Part shown: positions 25,946 through 36,277 of the stretch, piece by piece | Position numbering within the stretch: the first letter of the stretch is position 1 | Layout: every line of letters begins with the position of its first letter | Source: Streptococcus sanguinis | Lineage (GTDB): Bacteria > Bacillota > Bacilli > Lactobacillales > Streptococcaceae | Length of the DNA stretch: 64,000 bases | NCBI RefSeq assembly: GCF_019929225.1 | Contig: NZ_JAHZPA010000004.1 | Coordinates: 62,001 to 126,000, forward strand | Direction: 5' to 3' | Position numbers and translations under genes: made by a program | The notes under the pieces: generated by a model | Databases searched by the model: none | What the model saw: only the letters and a program-made list of their open reading frames with translations | What the model was told of the DNA's origin: nothing

Positions 25946-26146
25946 ATGTGATAGAACGCATCCACTTTATATGTGATAAACTATGTACCTTTTGCGCTTT
26001 TTTCTCCTTTCACTTTACAATTGGCTTGAACACCTTTATTGTATCGTGTCTGGAGTTTTTTGATATAATCCTTGATGCGCTGCCGAATAGTGGGTGGTTT
26101 ATTTATCTTGCACCTAACGAAGTGAGACAAACTAAATGTCACAAAT
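25946..26146. other. Intergenic sequence, unassigned
   Basis: Follows the IS200 remnant. The minus strand reads as a short broken frame (INKPPTIRQRIKDYIKKLQ...YNKGVQANCKVKGEKSAKGT, stop) with a transposon-like basic composition. I cannot match it to a family. No RNA gene seen. Confidence 0.3.
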
Positions 26147-26174
26147 CAAAAAAAGTCAAGACAAGTGTCTCGAC
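26147..26174 (-). terminator. Terminator of the efp-asp23-nusB operon
   Basis: On the minus strand GTCGAGACA/TGTCTTGAC followed by TTTTTTT, just past nusB. Confidence 0.8.
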
Positions 26175-26190
26175 CTTCATTTTATTCAAC

Positions 26191-26622
26191 TTATTCAACG
26201 ATAAATTGACTCAAAATCCCATTAATGAACTTACTGGACTTTTCGTCAGAAAATTGCTTGGAAAGCTCAATGGCTTCATTGACTGCTACCAGCTGTGGGG
26301 TGTCAAACTCTGTAATCTCAAAGATACCCAAACGCAGGATATTTTTCTCTACCAGCGTCAGACGATCTACTGTCCAGCCCTTTTTGAGATGCTGAGCAAT
26401 TTTCTTGTCCAAGTCGTCCTTGGACTGGACCACACCAGATACCAGATTGAGCAAGAAGGCTGGAATATCAGCTTCCGCCGCTTTGTCAGCCTCTTCGTCC
26501 TTATCATAAGAATAGGCAAAACGGCAAGCTTCTACAAGATCCCCTTCATACTCTAGGCTCATCAGGGCCTGAAAAGCCCGCTGGCGCAGACCTCTTCTGG
26601 ATTCCAACAGTATATCAGTCAT
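26191..26622 (-). CDS. nusB: Transcription antitermination factor NusB
   Basis: 143-residue all-helical RNA-binding protein that joins NusE (S10) on boxA of rRNA leaders. Motifs: RRGLRQRAFQALMSLEYEGD, KIAQHLKKGWTVDRLTLVEKNILRLGIFEI, and AVNEAIELSKQFSDEKSSKFINGIL. Start 26622 (MTDILLES) has GAGGA upstream and overlaps the Asp23 stop by 8 bp. An earlier in-frame ATG is less likely. Last gene of the efp-asp23-nusB run. Confidence 0.96.
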   Translation of the reverse strand: MTDILLESRRGLRQRAFQALMSLEYEGDLVEACRFAYSYDKDEEADKAAEADIPAFLLNLVSGVVQSKDDLDKKIAQHLKKGWTVDRLTLVEKNILRLGIFEITEFDTPQLVAVNEAIELSKQFSDEKSSKFINGILSQFIVE

Positions 26623-27004
26623 TGAGGAAGTCCTCATCAAATAGATCTTTCAAGTCTGGCTTCGGTGCCTTTTCTGGAACAATACCTGCCACATGGATAT
26701 TGACCGCTGACAGCTCTACCTCAGCCATATCAAAAACAGCACTTTTTACAGCCTTCTGAATCGCTACTGCAACAGTTGGAACGCTGACACCGTATTCCAA
26801 ATACAGGTAGATATCTACAGTCACATCACCTGTCTCATCGGTATGAAGCGATACTCCGCGACCGAGTGAGCGCATGGAAAGACTGTCTGACATACTCTTA
26901 TTTGCGAAGGAATAAACACCTTCTACCTTTGCCGTTGCAATGGCAATGATTTTTTCCAAAACACGTGGCGCAATGACGATTTCACCTAATTGTTCAGCTG
27001 CCAT
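26615..27004 (-). CDS. Asp23/Gls24 family envelope protein (YqhY type)
   Basis: 129 residues with the Asp23 core GEIVIAPRVLEKIIAIATAKVEGVYSF and VDIYLYLEYGVSVPTVAVAIQKAVKSAVFDM. Between efp and nusB this is the YqhY position; in Bacillus YqhY has been linked to control of acetyl-CoA carboxylase. Transfer of that role is inference. No membrane segment. Confidence 0.9.
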   Translation of the reverse strand: MAAEQLGEIVIAPRVLEKIIAIATAKVEGVYSFANKSMSDSLSMRSLGRGVSLHTDETGDVTVDIYLYLEYGVSVPTVAVAIQKAVKSAVFDMAEVELSAVNIHVAGIVPEKAPKPDLKDLFDEDFLND

Positions 27005-27023
27005 AGTTATTACCTCTTCTATA

Positions 27024-27584
27024 TTATGCGCGAGAAACGTAAGTTCCTTCTGCAGTGTTGATGATTAATTTTTGTCCAACTTCGATGAAGTCCGGTACGT
27101 TGACAACAAGACCTGTCTCAAGTGTCGCTGGCTTACCAGATCCGGTAACAGTAGCTCCCTTGATAGAAGGCTGAGTATCTGTCACGACCAATTCAACTGT
27201 TGTTGGTACTGTCACACCAATCACTTCTGTTCCGTAGAACTGGATTTTCACATCAGAGTTTTCAAGGATGAATTTCAATTCTTCTTCTACATTGACTACT
27301 GGAATTTCATATTGATCGTAAGTCTCAGTATTCATGAAATAAGCAGTGTCATCCATTTGGTACAAGTATTGAGCTGGAACAGTTTCAATAATGGCTTGTT
27401 CAAATTTTTCTTCTGGACGGTAGCTGGTATCGAAGGTAGAGCCAGTACGAACATCGCGCAGCTTCATACGCATAATCGTATTTCCCTTACCTGGCTTGTG
27501 GTGGCTCGCTTCCAAAACGCGGATGAGTTTTCCATCAGCTGTCTCGAAGGTCATTCCAGCTTTCAGCTTACTTGCTTCAATCAT
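27024..27584 (-). CDS. efp: Elongation factor P
   Basis: 186-residue tRNA-shaped factor that rescues ribosomes stalled at polyproline. The tip loop reads HHKPGKGNT with Lys30 and Lys33, of which the second is the usual modification site. The remainder ([30 protein letters not shown] [12 protein letters not shown]) is normal. GAGGTAATATAGA precedes the ATG. 19 bp upstream of the Asp23 gene. Confidence 0.98.
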   Translation of the reverse strand: MIEASKLKAGMTFETADGKLIRVLEASHHKPGKGNTIMRMKLRDVRTGSTFDTSYRPEEKFEQAIIETVPAQYLYQMDDTAYFMNTETYDQYEIPVVNVEEELKFILENSDVKIQFYGTEVIGVTVPTTVELVVTDTQPSIKGATVTGSGKPATLETGLVVNVPDFIEVGQKLIINTAEGTYVSRA

Positions 27585-27645
27585 TCTATATTACCTCTTT
27601 TTAAAATTATATTTCTACTTATTCTATCATAAAGCCTGATAATTC

Positions 27646-28707
27646 TCAAATAACAATCAACTCTTTCGGCGCAAGAGTTAGGACTTCGTAGCCTGTTTCT
27701 GTGATGAGGAGATCGTCTTCGATGCGGACGCCGTATTTGCCATCCAGATAAATACCCGGCTCATCGGTCAGGACCATACCGGCCTCAATCGGCTCTTCTG
27801 ACTTACCAAAGTAAGGAATTTCATGGATATCCAGTCCGATACCGTGACCAATCCCGTGGCTAAAGTAAGGACCGTAGCCAGCATCGTTAATAATCTGGCG
27901 CGGAATCCGGTCAAAATCAATTCGGCTAAGCCCAGCCTTGGCTGCTTTTATCAGGGCTTGATTGCTGCGCAGGACAATATCATAAATCTCCCGCTCCTCA
28001 TCCGTCACCTGCCCCACATGAACAGTCCGCGTCATATCACTGACATAGTGATTGTAGTAGCAGCCAAAGTCCATGGTCAGGGTTTCCCCTTTTTGAATGA
28101 CCTTGTCACTAGCCACACCATGCGGCATAGCAGAGCGGTAACCCGAAGCGATGATGAAGTCAAAAGAGGCACCTGAAGCACCTAGCTGGCGCATACGGGC
28201 ATCTAAAAAGTTCATAACAGCCAGCTCAGTCGTCTCACCAGGCTTGATAAAATCCAGTACATCCAGGAAGGCTTGGTCCGAAATCTGACAGGCCTTGCGA
28301 ATAGTCGCGATTTCTTGCTCATCTTTAATCATGCGCAGATTTTCAATAAAGCCCGTCATAGGAACCAGCTCGTAGGCAGAGAAGACACTTTCCAGCATTT
28401 TGAAGTAGGCATAGGAAATTTCATCGTCAAAACCGATTTTTTGCAGCTTGTCATCCGCAATAATCTTGACAATCTCTCTAATCGCGTCGCGGGTTTCGAC
28501 AATATCAAAACCTTGGACTACTCCCTTGGCAATCAGTGTATAGCGCGCATCCGTCAGGAAAATCCGACGATTCTTGCTGATAAAAACTGTCGCTTCTGTC
28601 CCGCTGAAGCCAGTCAGATAGTAAACATTTTTCAGATTGGTTACTAAAACAGCATCGCATTCTGTCTGAGCCAATGCTGCTTCAAACTTTTCAACTCTTG
28701 ATAACAT
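27646..28707 (-). CDS. pepP: Xaa-Pro aminopeptidase (M24 metallopeptidase)
   Basis: 353 residues. N-terminal creatinase-like domain (VTNLKNVYYLTGFSGTEATVFI) and C-terminal pita-bread catalytic domain with metal ligands in MDFGCYYNHYVSDMTRTVHV (two Asp), FSHGIGHGIGLDIHE (His), MVLTDEPGIYLDG (Glu) and GVRIEDDLLIT (Glu). Removes N-terminal residues ahead of proline. Start 28707 follows CGGAGGTGCCTC; the frame runs open 45 codons further without a ribosome site. An extended -10 TGATATAAT lies upstream. Confidence 0.95.
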   Translation of the reverse strand: MLSRVEKFEAALAQTECDAVLVTNLKNVYYLTGFSGTEATVFISKNRRIFLTDARYTLIAKGVVQGFDIVETRDAIREIVKIIADDKLQKIGFDDEISYAYFKMLESVFSAYELVPMTGFIENLRMIKDEQEIATIRKACQISDQAFLDVLDFIKPGETTELAVMNFLDARMRQLGASGASFDFIIASGYRSAMPHGVASDKVIQKGETLTMDFGCYYNHYVSDMTRTVHVGQVTDEEREIYDIVLRSNQALIKAAKAGLSRIDFDRIPRQIINDAGYGPYFSHGIGHGIGLDIHEIPYFGKSEEPIEAGMVLTDEPGIYLDGKYGVRIEDDLLITETGYEVLTLAPKELIVI

Positions 28708-28818
28708 GAGGCACCTCCGTGAAATAACTAAGCTTATTATATCAAAAAACCAGTCAAATAGGACATTTTTTAATAAGCCTTGCCTAAGACTTAAATCTAA
28801 CGAGCATTCTCCGACACG

Positions 28819-28852
28819 AAAAATCCCTGTTTTTAATATCAAACAGGGATTT
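28819..28852 (-). terminator. uvrA terminator
   Basis: AAATCCCTGTTT/AAACAGGGATTTTT on the minus strand. Confidence 0.85.
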
Positions 28853-28858
28853 GATGAA

Positions 28859-31690
28859 TTATTTTACGTGCAGCTTGCCTTTCAAGTACTGGCCGGTATA
28901 GCTGGCTGGATTAGCTGCGACTTCTTCCGGTGTACCCGTCGCAATAATTGTACCGCCACCGACACCGCCTTCCGGTCCTAAGTCGATAATATGGTCGGCC
29001 GTCTTGATAACATCCAGATTGTGCTCGATAACGAGTACTGTATTGCCATCGTCCACAAAGCGTGATAGCACATGAAGGAGCTTGGCAATGTCTTCAGAAT
29101 GCAGACCCGTGGTCGGCTCATCCAAGATATAGAAGGACTTACCAGTTGAGCGCTTGTGAAGTTCGCTGGCCAGCTTCATCCGCTGGGCTTCACCACCTGA
29201 CAAGGTCGTAGCTGGCTGCCCCAGAGTCACATAGCCTAGTCCCACGTCCTTGATAGTCTGGAGTTTCCGGGCAATCTTGGGAATATGCTGGAAGAACTCT
29301 ACCGCATCATTGACCGTCATGTCCAGAACCTGAGCGATATTCTTCTCCTTGTAGTGAACCTCTAGAGTCTCGCTATTATAACGGGTACCGTGGCAGACCT
29401 CGCAGGCCACATAGACGTCAGGCAGGAAGTGCATCTCAATCTTGATAATCCCATCACCCGAGCAGGCCTCACAACGACCGCCCTTGACATTAAAGCTGAA
29501 ACGCCCCTTCTTGTAGCCACGAATCTTAGCTTCATTGGTCTTGGCAAACAGATCGCGAATATCGTCAAAGACTCCAGTATAGGTAGCCGGATTAGAGCGC
29601 GGTGTCCGGCCAATCGGACTTTGATCAATATCAATCAGTCGATCCACATGCTCAATACCACTGATTTTCTTGAACTTACCTGGCTTAGCAGAATTGCGGT
29701 TGAGCTTTTGGGCGATGGCTTTCTTAAGGATAGAGTTGACCAGCGTTGACTTGCCGGATCCAGAAACTCCTGTCACAGCGATAAATTTGCCCAAGGGGAA
29801 TCTAGCCATGATATTTTGCAAGTTATTTTCCTGAGCACCAGTCACTTCGATAAAGCGGCCATTGCCTACACGGCGTTCCAATGGTACTGGGATCTCGCGC
29901 TTACCTGACAAGTATTGGCCAGTAATAGATTTCTTACTCTTAGCTACTTGTGCAGGAGTGCCGGCCGCAACGATTTCACCTCCGAAAACACCGGCTCCTG
30001 GACCGACATCAATCAGCCAGTCCGCCTCCCGCATGGTGTCCTCATCGTGCTCAACCACGATAAGGGTATTTCCCAGATCACGCATCTTCTTGAGGCTGGC
30101 AATCAGGCGGTCATTGTCACGCTGGTGCAAGCCAATAGAGGGCTCGTCCAGGATATAGAGAACGCCGCTCAAGTTAGAACCAATCTGAGTCGCCAGACGA
30201 ATCCGCTGGCTCTCACCTCCTGATAGAGTCCCAGCCGAGCGAGACAAAGTCAGGTAATTAAGGCCAACGTTATTAAGGAAGGTCAGGCGATCATGAATTT
30301 CTTTGAGAATAGGGCGTGCGATAGTAGCTTCATTATCAGTCAAGTTTAGCTTGTCCAACTGAAGCAAATGATCTGCAATGGACAAGTCTGAAATCTCACC
30401 GATATGCAAGCCATCTTCGCCGCCAACCTTGACAGAAAGAGCCTGAGGACTGAGTCGATAGCCCTGACAAGCTGCACAGGTCAGCTCGTTCATATAAGCC
30501 CGCATCTGCGTCCGAGTAAAATCACTATTAGTCTCGTGGTAGCGGCGGTTGATATTGGTGACAACCCCCTCAAAAGGAATGTCGATATCGCGCACGCCGC
30601 CAAACTCATTTTCATAGTGGAAATGGAACTCCCGCCCATCTGAGCCAAAGAAAATCAGCTGTTTTTCTTCCTCAGTCAGCTCCTCGAAAGGCTTGTCCAT
30701 ATCAATACCAAAGGCTGCCATCGCCTGCTCTAGCATCTGCGGATAGTAGTTGGAGGAGATGGGATTCCAAGGCGCTAGCGCTCCTTCGCGCAAGGTCTTG
30801 CCAGCTTCTGGCACAACCACATCTAGATCCACCTCCAGCTTAACCCCCAGACCATCACAGTCCGGACAGGAGCCAAAAGGCGCATTGAAAGAAAAGAGGC
30901 GTGGCTCCAGTTCTGGGACTGTAAAACCACAAACTGGACAGGCATAATGCTCAGAAAAGAGCAGCTCTTGACCGTCCATGGTGTCAATAATCACATAGCC
31001 CTCAGCAATCCGCAAAGCTGCTTCGACCGAGTCAAAGAGACGGCTACGCACCCCTTCCTTGATGACAATTCTGTCCACTACAACTTCAATATCATGCTGC
31101 TTGCTCTTGGATAGCTCTGGCACTTCCGTCACATCGTAAATGTCACCATCCACGCGCACACGGACATAACCGTCCTTCTGAATCTTATCAAAAACGGTCT
31201 TATGCTGACCCTTTTTCTTGCGGATGACTGGTGCTAAAATCTGCAACCGCTGACGCTCTGGCAATTCCAAGACCTTGTCAACAATCTGCTCAACAGATGA
31301 AGCCGTAATAGCGCCGTGACCGTTGATACAGTATGGCGTCCCAACACGAGCATAGAGCAGGCGCAGGTAGTCGTTGATTTCAGTAGCAGTTCCCACTGTT
31401 GAGCGCGGATTTTTACTAGTCGTTTTCTGGTCGATGGAAATAGCTGGGCTGAGACCATCAATCGAGTCCACATCCGGCTTTTCCATATTGCCCAAAAACT
31501 GCCGGGCATAGGCCGACAGACTCTCCACATAGCGGCGCTGCCCTTCAGCATAGAGGGTATCAAAAGCCAAACTGGACTTGCCCGAACCCGACAGACCGGT
31601 CACCACGACTAACTTGTCCCGCGGAATTTCCACATCAATATTTTTTAAATTATGAGCTCGCGCTCCATGAATCACAATTTTATCTTGCAT
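28859..31690 (-). CDS. uvrA: Excinuclease ABC subunit A
   Basis: 943-residue damage-recognition ATPase of nucleotide excision repair. Two ABC ATPase modules: Walker [10 protein letters not shown] near residue 33 and GVSGSGKST in the second half, with signatures [12 protein letters not shown] and [12 protein letters not shown]. Zinc modules CPVC...CPDC and CEAC...CEVC are intact. Length usual. GAGGTCAAG precedes the ATG and TGTTATAAT is a likely -10. Divergent from corA. Confidence 0.99.
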   Translation of the reverse strand: MQDKIVIHGARAHNLKNIDVEIPRDKLVVVTGLSGSGKSSLAFDTLYAEGQRRYVESLSAYARQFLGNMEKPDVDSIDGLSPAISIDQKTTSKNPRSTVGTATEINDYLRLLYARVGTPYCINGHGAITASSVEQIVDKVLELPERQRLQILAPVIRKKKGQHKTVFDKIQKDGYVRVRVDGDIYDVTEVPELSKSKQHDIEVVVDRIVIKEGVRSRLFDSVEAALRIAEGYVIIDTMDGQELLFSEHYACPVCGFTVPELEPRLFSFNAPFGSCPDCDGLGVKLEVDLDVVVPEAGKTLREGALAPWNPISSNYYPQMLEQAMAAFGIDMDKPFEELTEEEKQLIFFGSDGREFHFHYENEFGGVRDIDIPFEGVVTNINRRYHETNSDFTRTQMRAYMNELTCAACQGYRLSPQALSVKVGGEDGLHIGEISDLSIADHLLQLDKLNLTDNEATIARPILKEIHDRLTFLNNVGLNYLTLSRSAGTLSGGESQRIRLATQIGSNLSGVLYILDEPSIGLHQRDNDRLIASLKKMRDLGNTLIVVEHDEDTMREADWLIDVGPGAGVFGGEIVAAGTPAQVAKSKKSITGQYLSGKREIPVPLERRVGNGRFIEVTGAQENNLQNIMARFPLGKFIAVTGVSGSGKSTLVNSILKKAIAQKLNRNSAKPGKFKKISGIEHVDRLIDIDQSPIGRTPRSNPATYTGVFDDIRDLFAKTNEAKIRGYKKGRFSFNVKGGRCEACSGDGIIKIEMHFLPDVYVACEVCHGTRYNSETLEVHYKEKNIAQVLDMTVNDAVEFFQHIPKIARKLQTIKDVGLGYVTLGQPATTLSGGEAQRMKLASELHKRSTGKSFYILDEPTTGLHSEDIAKLLHVLSRFVDDGNTVLVIEHNLDVIKTADHIIDLGPEGGVGGGTIIATGTPEEVAANPASYTGQYLKGKLHVK

Positions 31691-31817
31691 CTTGACCTCG
31701 TTTCACTTATAAACCTTCTCCATTATAACAAATTTTTCTGCAAACTTTTGCCCCAAAAGCCCGAATTTGTAGTATAATAGTACGGTATGCAAAAAAACTC
31801 TGGAAAGGAAAATGATT

Positions 31818-32762
31818 ATGAAGCAAGTCTTTTTATCTACTACGACAGAATTCAAAGAGATTGATTCGCTCGAATCGGGCACCTGGATCAATCTTGTCAA
31901 CCCTTCCCAGAGTGAATCAATTGAAATCGCCAACGCCTTTGGTATTGACATTGCAGACCTGCGAGCGCCGCTTGATGCGGAAGAAATGTCTCGGGTCACC
32001 ATCGAGGATGAGTACACACTGATCATCGTTGATGTGCCCATCACTGAGGAGCGGAATAACCAGACTTACTATGTCACGATTCCCCTTGGTATTATCATCA
32101 CGGAAGAGGCGATTATTACCACCTGTTTGGAAAAATTGCCTCTACTGGATATCTTCATTCATCGGCGCCTGCGCAACTTCTATACTTTTATGAAGTCACG
32201 TTTTATCTTTCAGATTCTCTACCACAATGCTGAGCTATATCTGACAGCCCTGCGCTCCATTGACCGCAAGAGTGAGCAGATTGAAAGTCAGCTGCACAAG
32301 TCCACACGAAATGAAGAACTGATTGAGCTCATGGAGTTGGAAAAGACCATCGTCTATTTCAAAGCCTCTCTTAAGACAAATGAGCGCGTGATTAAAAAGC
32401 TGACCAGCTCTACCAGCAATATCAAGAAGTATCTGGAAGATGAGGACTTGCTGGAAGACACCTTGATCGAGACCCAGCAGGCCATTGAGATGGCTGATAT
32501 CTACGGAAACATCCTCCACAGTATGACAGAGACCTTTGCCTCTATCATTTCTAATAATCAGAACAATATCATGAAAGCCTTGGCTCTGGTGACCATTGTC
32601 ATGTCTATCCCGACCATGATTTTCTCAGCCTATGGGATGAACTTCAAAAATAACGAACTGCCTCTCAACGGTGAACCACATGCCTTCTGGATTATTATGT
32701 TCATCGCCTTTGCCATGAGTGCTTCGGTTATGGCTTATCTCATGCACAAAAAACTATTTTAA
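31818..32762 (+). CDS. corA: CorA-family magnesium/cobalt transporter
   Basis: 314-residue inner-membrane channel. A cytoplasmic funnel (mostly helical, TIEDEYTLIIVDVPI, SRFIFQILYHNAELYLTALRSID, LEDEDLLEDTLIETQQA) leads to two C-terminal helices separated by the selectivity motif YGMNF. Start 31818 (MKQVFLSTTTEF) has GGAAAGGA at better spacing than the ATG two codons earlier. TATAAT lies near 31771. A DUF1129 gene follows 18 bp later, probably co-transcribed. Confidence 0.95.
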   Translation: MKQVFLSTTTEFKEIDSLESGTWINLVNPSQSESIEIANAFGIDIADLRAPLDAEEMSRVTIEDEYTLIIVDVPITEERNNQTYYVTIPLGIIITEEAIITTCLEKLPLLDIFIHRRLRNFYTFMKSRFIFQILYHNAELYLTALRSIDRKSEQIESQLHKSTRNEELIELMELEKTIVYFKASLKTNERVIKKLTSSTSNIKKYLEDEDLLEDTLIETQQAIEMADIYGNILHSMTETFASIISNNQNNIMKALALVTIVMSIPTMIFSAYGMNFKNNELPLNGEPHAFWIIMFIAFAMSASVMAYLMHKKLF

Positions 32763-32780
32763 CCATTAGAAAGAACGCCT

Positions 32781-33452
32781 ATGTCACAAGTATCCCTCGA
32801 CAAACTCAGCAAAAAAAACAAAGAATTTATCCATATCGCGACTAACCAGCTTTTACAAGACGGCAAATCCGATCAGGAAATCCAGACAATCTTAGAAGGC
32901 ATTCTGCCGGAAATCCTGGAAAATCAAACCAAGGGAATCACTGCCCGCGGCCTCTACGGAGCCCCGACTACTTGGGCAGCTTCTTTGACCGCAAAAGAGC
33001 GCTATGATGCCGAGCATCCAAAGGAAAATGACGATCCTAAATGGATGATGCTGGACTCTGTCCTCTTTATCTTTGGTTTCTTTACCCTCCTGACCTCTAT
33101 CGTCAATCTGGCTTCCTCTCAGCCATCTGTCTATGGACTGACGACTCTCGTACTCGGAAGCATCGTCGGTGGCCTTTCTTTCTATGCTCTCTACCACTTT
33201 ATCTACCGTTTCTACGGACCAGATAAGGACCGTAGCCAGCGCCCTAAACTGCTCAAGTCTATCCTTACCATGGCAGCGGCTATTCTCCTCTGGAGCATGT
33301 CCATCGTCCTGACTAGTCTCCTACCTGAATTCCTCAATCCCCGCCTGTCCAATATCGTAGTTGCTATTGTCGGCGCTATTACCCTAGCCCTGCGCTTCTA
33401 TCTCAAAAAACGCTTCAACATCAAGAGCGCGACTATGGGGCCTACGAGATAA
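32781..33452 (+). CDS. DUF1129 family membrane protein
   Basis: 223 residues. Soluble N-terminal third (LSKKNKEFIHIATNQLLQDGKSDQEIQTILEGILPEI), then four hydrophobic segments between about 90 and 205 and a basic C-terminus. The pattern is the DUF1129 (YhgE-like) group found beside corA in streptococci. No enzyme motif. Function unknown. Confidence 0.85.
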   Translation: MSQVSLDKLSKKNKEFIHIATNQLLQDGKSDQEIQTILEGILPEILENQTKGITARGLYGAPTTWAASLTAKERYDAEHPKENDDPKWMMLDSVLFIFGFFTLLTSIVNLASSQPSVYGLTTLVLGSIVGGLSFYALYHFIYRFYGPDKDRSQRPKLLKSILTMAAAILLWSMSIVLTSLLPEFLNPRLSNIVVAIVGAITLALRFYLKKRFNIKSATMGPTR

Positions 33453-33477
33453 GAAATCTTTAAATCAAATAATACTT

Positions 33478-33508
33478 AAAAAGACAGTTCAAATCAAACT
33501 GTCTTTTT
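33478..33508 (+). terminator. corA-DUF1129 terminator
   Basis: AAAAAGACAGTT/AACTGTCTTTTT, loop CAAATCA. Confidence 0.85.
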
Positions 33509-33531
33509 ATTATACAATTCTTCTATTATCT

Positions 33532-33555
33532 AAAAAATCCCTGCCGAGGCAGGGA
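33532..33555 (-). terminator. rpsF-ssb-rpsR terminator
   Basis: TCCCTGCC/GGCAGGGA with a 2-nt loop (may open wider), followed by TTTTTT on the minus strand. Confidence 0.85.
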
Positions 33556-33561
33556 ATCTAA

Positions 33562-33801
33562 TTAGTCTTCATTTACGAAAGGCATCAAAGCCATTACGCG
33601 AGCGCGTTTGATAGCTGTTGTTACTTTACGTTGGTTTTTAGCTGAAGTTCCTGTTACACGACGAGGAAGGATTTTCCCACGTTCTGAAACGAAACGGCTA
33701 AGAAGCTCAGTATCTTTGTAATCAACATATTCAATTTTGTTCGCTGCGATGTAATCAACTTTTTTACGGCGTTTGAATCCGCCACGACGTTGTTGAGCCA
33801 T
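33562..33801 (-). CDS. rpsR: 30S ribosomal protein S18
   Basis: 79 residues, basic, with the core [21 protein letters not shown] and [19 protein letters not shown]. Sits on the 30S platform next to S6. Third gene of the rpsF-ssb-rpsR operon, 36 bp after ssb. Confidence 0.98.
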   Translation of the reverse strand: MAQQRRGGFKRRKKVDYIAANKIEYVDYKDTELLSRFVSERGKILPRRVTGTSAKNQRKVTTAIKRARVMALMPFVNED

Positions 33802-33837
33802 GTGTTTTCTCCTTTATATTATAGTTAGATTCGATCC

Positions 33838-34332
33838 TTAGAAAGGTAGATCATCGTCTGAGATATCCATTGGGTTAGAATTACCAAATGGGCTCTCATC
33901 ACGAGAAAAGTTCGGTACTTGGTTAGACGAGTCTGCACTGCCATAACTTGGAGCAGAGCTGCCGCCGAAGCTGTTCCCACCGTAACCGCCAGATGCCTGA
34001 CCTTCACGATTAGAGCGGCTTTCCAAGAGTTGGAAATTGTCCGCAACAACTTCTGTGACATAGACACGCTGGCCTTGCTGATTCTCGTAGTTACGCGTTT
34101 GAATACGACCTGTAATTCCGATCAGGGCTCCTTTTTTAGCCCAATTTGCAAGATTTTCTGCCTGCTGGCGCCAGATGACAACATTGATAAAGTCTGCTTC
34201 TCGCTCGCCACTTTGATTTTTAAAGTTGCGATTGACAGCCAGAGTAAATGTTGCGACCGCTTGATTCTGCGGAGTATAGCGAAGCTCGGCATCACGGGTC
34301 ATACGACCCACCAGTACAACGTTATTAATCAT
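33838..34332 (-). CDS. ssb: Single-stranded DNA-binding protein
   Basis: 164 residues: OB fold (about 1-105, [41 protein letters not shown]), a Gly/Ser/Asn-rich linker, and the acidic tip DISDDDLPF used to recruit repair and replication partners. Between rpsF and rpsR, 11 bp after rpsF, the standard Firmicute order for the essential SSB. Confidence 0.97.
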   Translation of the reverse strand: MINNVVLVGRMTRDAELRYTPQNQAVATFTLAVNRNFKNQSGEREADFINVVIWRQQAENLANWAKKGALIGITGRIQTRNYENQQGQRVYVTEVVADNFQLLESRSNREGQASGGYGGNSFGGSSAPSYGSADSSNQVPNFSRDESPFGNSNPMDISDDDLPF

Positions 34333-34343
34333 AGTCTACCTTC

Positions 34344-34634
34344 TTAAGCGTCAAGTTTGACGATCATGTGACGAAGAATGTCAGCGTTGATTTTTGAAAG
34401 ACGGTCAAACTCTTTAAGAGCTGCATCGTCGTTTGCTTCAACGTTAACGATGTGGTAAAGTCCTTCACGGAAATCTTGGATTTCGTATGCAAGACGACGT
34501 TTTTCCCAGTCTTTTGATTCAACAACAGTTGCACCATTGTCAGTCAAGATAGAGTCAAAGCGTGCTACCAAAGCGTTTTTAGCTTCTTCTTCAATGTTTG
34601 GACGAATAATATAAAGAATTTCGTATTTAGCCAT
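34344..34634 (-). CDS. rpsF: 30S ribosomal protein S6
   Basis: 96 residues: [30 protein letters not shown] and [25 protein letters not shown]. Start 34634 has GGAGG; the frame remains open upstream into the leader but without ribosome site. Forms a heterodimer with S18. First gene of its operon. Confidence 0.97.
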   Translation of the reverse strand: MAKYEILYIIRPNIEEEAKNALVARFDSILTDNGATVVESKDWEKRRLAYEIQDFREGLYHIVNVEANDDAALKEFDRLSKINADILRHMIVKLDA

Positions 34635-34736
34635 TGATTTTTCCTCCTTTTGGTCTAATGACCCCGAGACTTTGCAAGGGGTAAGTGAGGTTTGCTCACA
34701 AATAACTATTATAGCAGACTTGCGGCAGAATGGCAA
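34635..34736 (-). promoter_or_regulatory. rpsF promoter and structured leader (S6:S18 candidate)
   Basis: Minus strand TTGCCA (34736-34731), 17 bp, extended -10 TGCTATAAT (TATAAT 34713-34708). The roughly 66-nt leader can form GTGAG/CTCAC, CCCC/GGGG and GGTC/GACC stems, the last two mutually exclusive. Many bacteria have an S6:S18-binding RNA in this leader; this one is a candidate by position and structure, not a confirmed match. Confidence 0.55.
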
Positions 34737-34755
34737 GGGAAAGTTTTGATATAAA

Positions 34756-34783
34756 GAAAACTCTCCCTGTCACCAGAGAGAGT
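34756..34783 (-). terminator. hutI terminator
   Basis: ACTCTC/GAGAGT core stem with TTTTCTTTAT on the minus strand. Confidence 0.65.
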
Positions 34784-34812
34784 CCGAAAAATACGATTCT
34801 TTTTTAGAGAGG

Positions 34813-36078
34813 CTAGACAATTCTACCTTGATCGACGACCAGTTTTCCAGCCTTGTAGACCTGATGGGTCAGGTTAGTCGCAAAGAAATAAAGTGGATAG
34901 TCGATATTCTTAGCGTCTAGGATGGTAATGTCAGCCTGCTTACCAGTATCAAAGCTGCCAATCTTATCTTGACGGTTAACTGAGTAGGCCGCATTGATGG
35001 TTACAGCGTTAAGGACTTCCACTGGCGTCAGACGCATCATAAAGCAGCCCAGCTGCATGACAAACTGCAGATTAGCTGTCGGACAAGAGCCTGGATTGCT
35101 GTCGGTAGTCAGAGTGATGGCCATACCAGCTTCCAGCATCTTGCGGGCGGGTGCATAAGTATCTTCCATCAGACTGAAGGTAGTTGCTGGCAGGAGATTG
35201 CCGATAACCTTAGCTTCTGCCATCTTGCGAATGCCCTCATCAGTTGCTACCATCAAGTGCTCTGCACTGGTTGCTCCTAGCTCAGCCGCTACATCCACCC
35301 CGCCGATAGACTCGATTTCATCAGCATGGATACGAAGCTTGAAGCCCATCTCCTTTGCCTTAGAAAGTAAGTAGCGTGACTCGTCAGCTGTAAAGACGCC
35401 TTTTTCACAGAAAATATCACAGAATTCAGCTAGATTTTCTGCTTTTACCCGAGGCAGCATTTCCTCGACGATGAGCTCTAGATATTCCTGAGAGCGTCCC
35501 TTGTATTCTGGTGGAACGGCGTGGGCAGCCATAAAGGTCGAAACCAAATCAATATCGTGGTCACGGTCCAAAGCCCCAACGACATCTAGCTGGCGCTTCT
35601 CTGTTTCCCAGTCCAGACCATAGCCACTCTTGGCTTCAACAGTCGTCACCCCATGCAGCAGCATATAGTCCAGCAGTCTCTTAGACTTATCATAGAGAGT
35701 GTCAAAAGAAGCTTCTCGCGTTGCTCTAACTGTACTGAGAATACCGCCGCCTTGGGCAAGAATTTCCAGATAAGGGACTCCGGCTAATTTCTTAGCAAAT
35801 TCATGCTCCCGGCTGCCGCCGTAGACCAAGTGAGTGTGACAGTCGATCAAGCCAGGTGTAGCAATCTTGCCCTCATAAAACTGAATCTTAGTATCAGGTC
35901 CAACCAGACTGGCATCCGGCTCTCCGCTGCCAACTGCTAGGATTTTGCCGTCTTTGACTGCAATGTAGCCGTCTTCCAAAACCTGAGCTTCCTTCATCTC
36001 CTCGCCAAAAAGGGGATGTCCGAGGTCCTTGGGACAGAAGACTTGATTAAAGTGAGTTAATAGTAAATCAGCAGTCAT
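34813..36078 (-). CDS. hutI: Imidazolonepropionase
   Basis: 421-residue amidohydrolase that opens 4-imidazolone-5-propionate to N-formimino-L-glutamate, step three of histidine breakdown. Metal ligands: HTH at 81-83, [29 protein letters not shown] and LTTDSNPGS. Divergent from hutU across a 199-bp shared control region. Unlike the other hut genes it is transcribed alone. Confidence 0.97.
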   Translation of the reverse strand: MTADLLLTHFNQVFCPKDLGHPLFGEEMKEAQVLEDGYIAVKDGKILAVGSGEPDASLVGPDTKIQFYEGKIATPGLIDCHTHLVYGGSREHEFAKKLAGVPYLEILAQGGGILSTVRATREASFDTLYDKSKRLLDYMLLHGVTTVEAKSGYGLDWETEKRQLDVVGALDRDHDIDLVSTFMAAHAVPPEYKGRSQEYLELIVEEMLPRVKAENLAEFCDIFCEKGVFTADESRYLLSKAKEMGFKLRIHADEIESIGGVDVAAELGATSAEHLMVATDEGIRKMAEAKVIGNLLPATTFSLMEDTYAPARKMLEAGMAITLTTDSNPGSCPTANLQFVMQLGCFMMRLTPVEVLNAVTINAAYSVNRQDKIGSFDTGKQADITILDAKNIDYPLYFFATNLTHQVYKAGKLVVDQGRIV

Positions 36079-36121
36079 GCTTGTTCCTCCATTTCATTTT
36101 CCGACATATTTACTTTTCATC

Positions 36122-36231
36122 ATAATACACTATCGTCAAATTATAGTCAAAAGCTTGTAAAAGATAGGAGCCCCACTTTTTTTACTGCTTTTGTCATTTT
36201 CTTGACTCTTTATGGACGGGAGTCTTATAGA
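36122..36231. promoter_or_regulatory. Divergent hutI / hutU promoters
   Basis: Minus strand for hutI: TTGACT (36150-36145), 17 bp, TATTAT (36127-36122). Plus strand for hutU: TTGACT (36202-36207), 18 bp, TATAGA (36226-36231), a weaker pair that may need an activator. GTCAAA repeats at 36134-36151 could be part of an operator. No clear cre was found. Confidence 0.55.
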
Positions 36232-36277
36232 ATGTAGGAGAAAGATATTTTACACTTGACTAAAAGGAGGATTTTTC

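Noticed and set aside
25948..26556. Plus-strand 202-codon frame opposite nusB
   Set aside because: Mostly antisense to nusB and starting in the IS remnant flank; no ribosome site or family resemblance.
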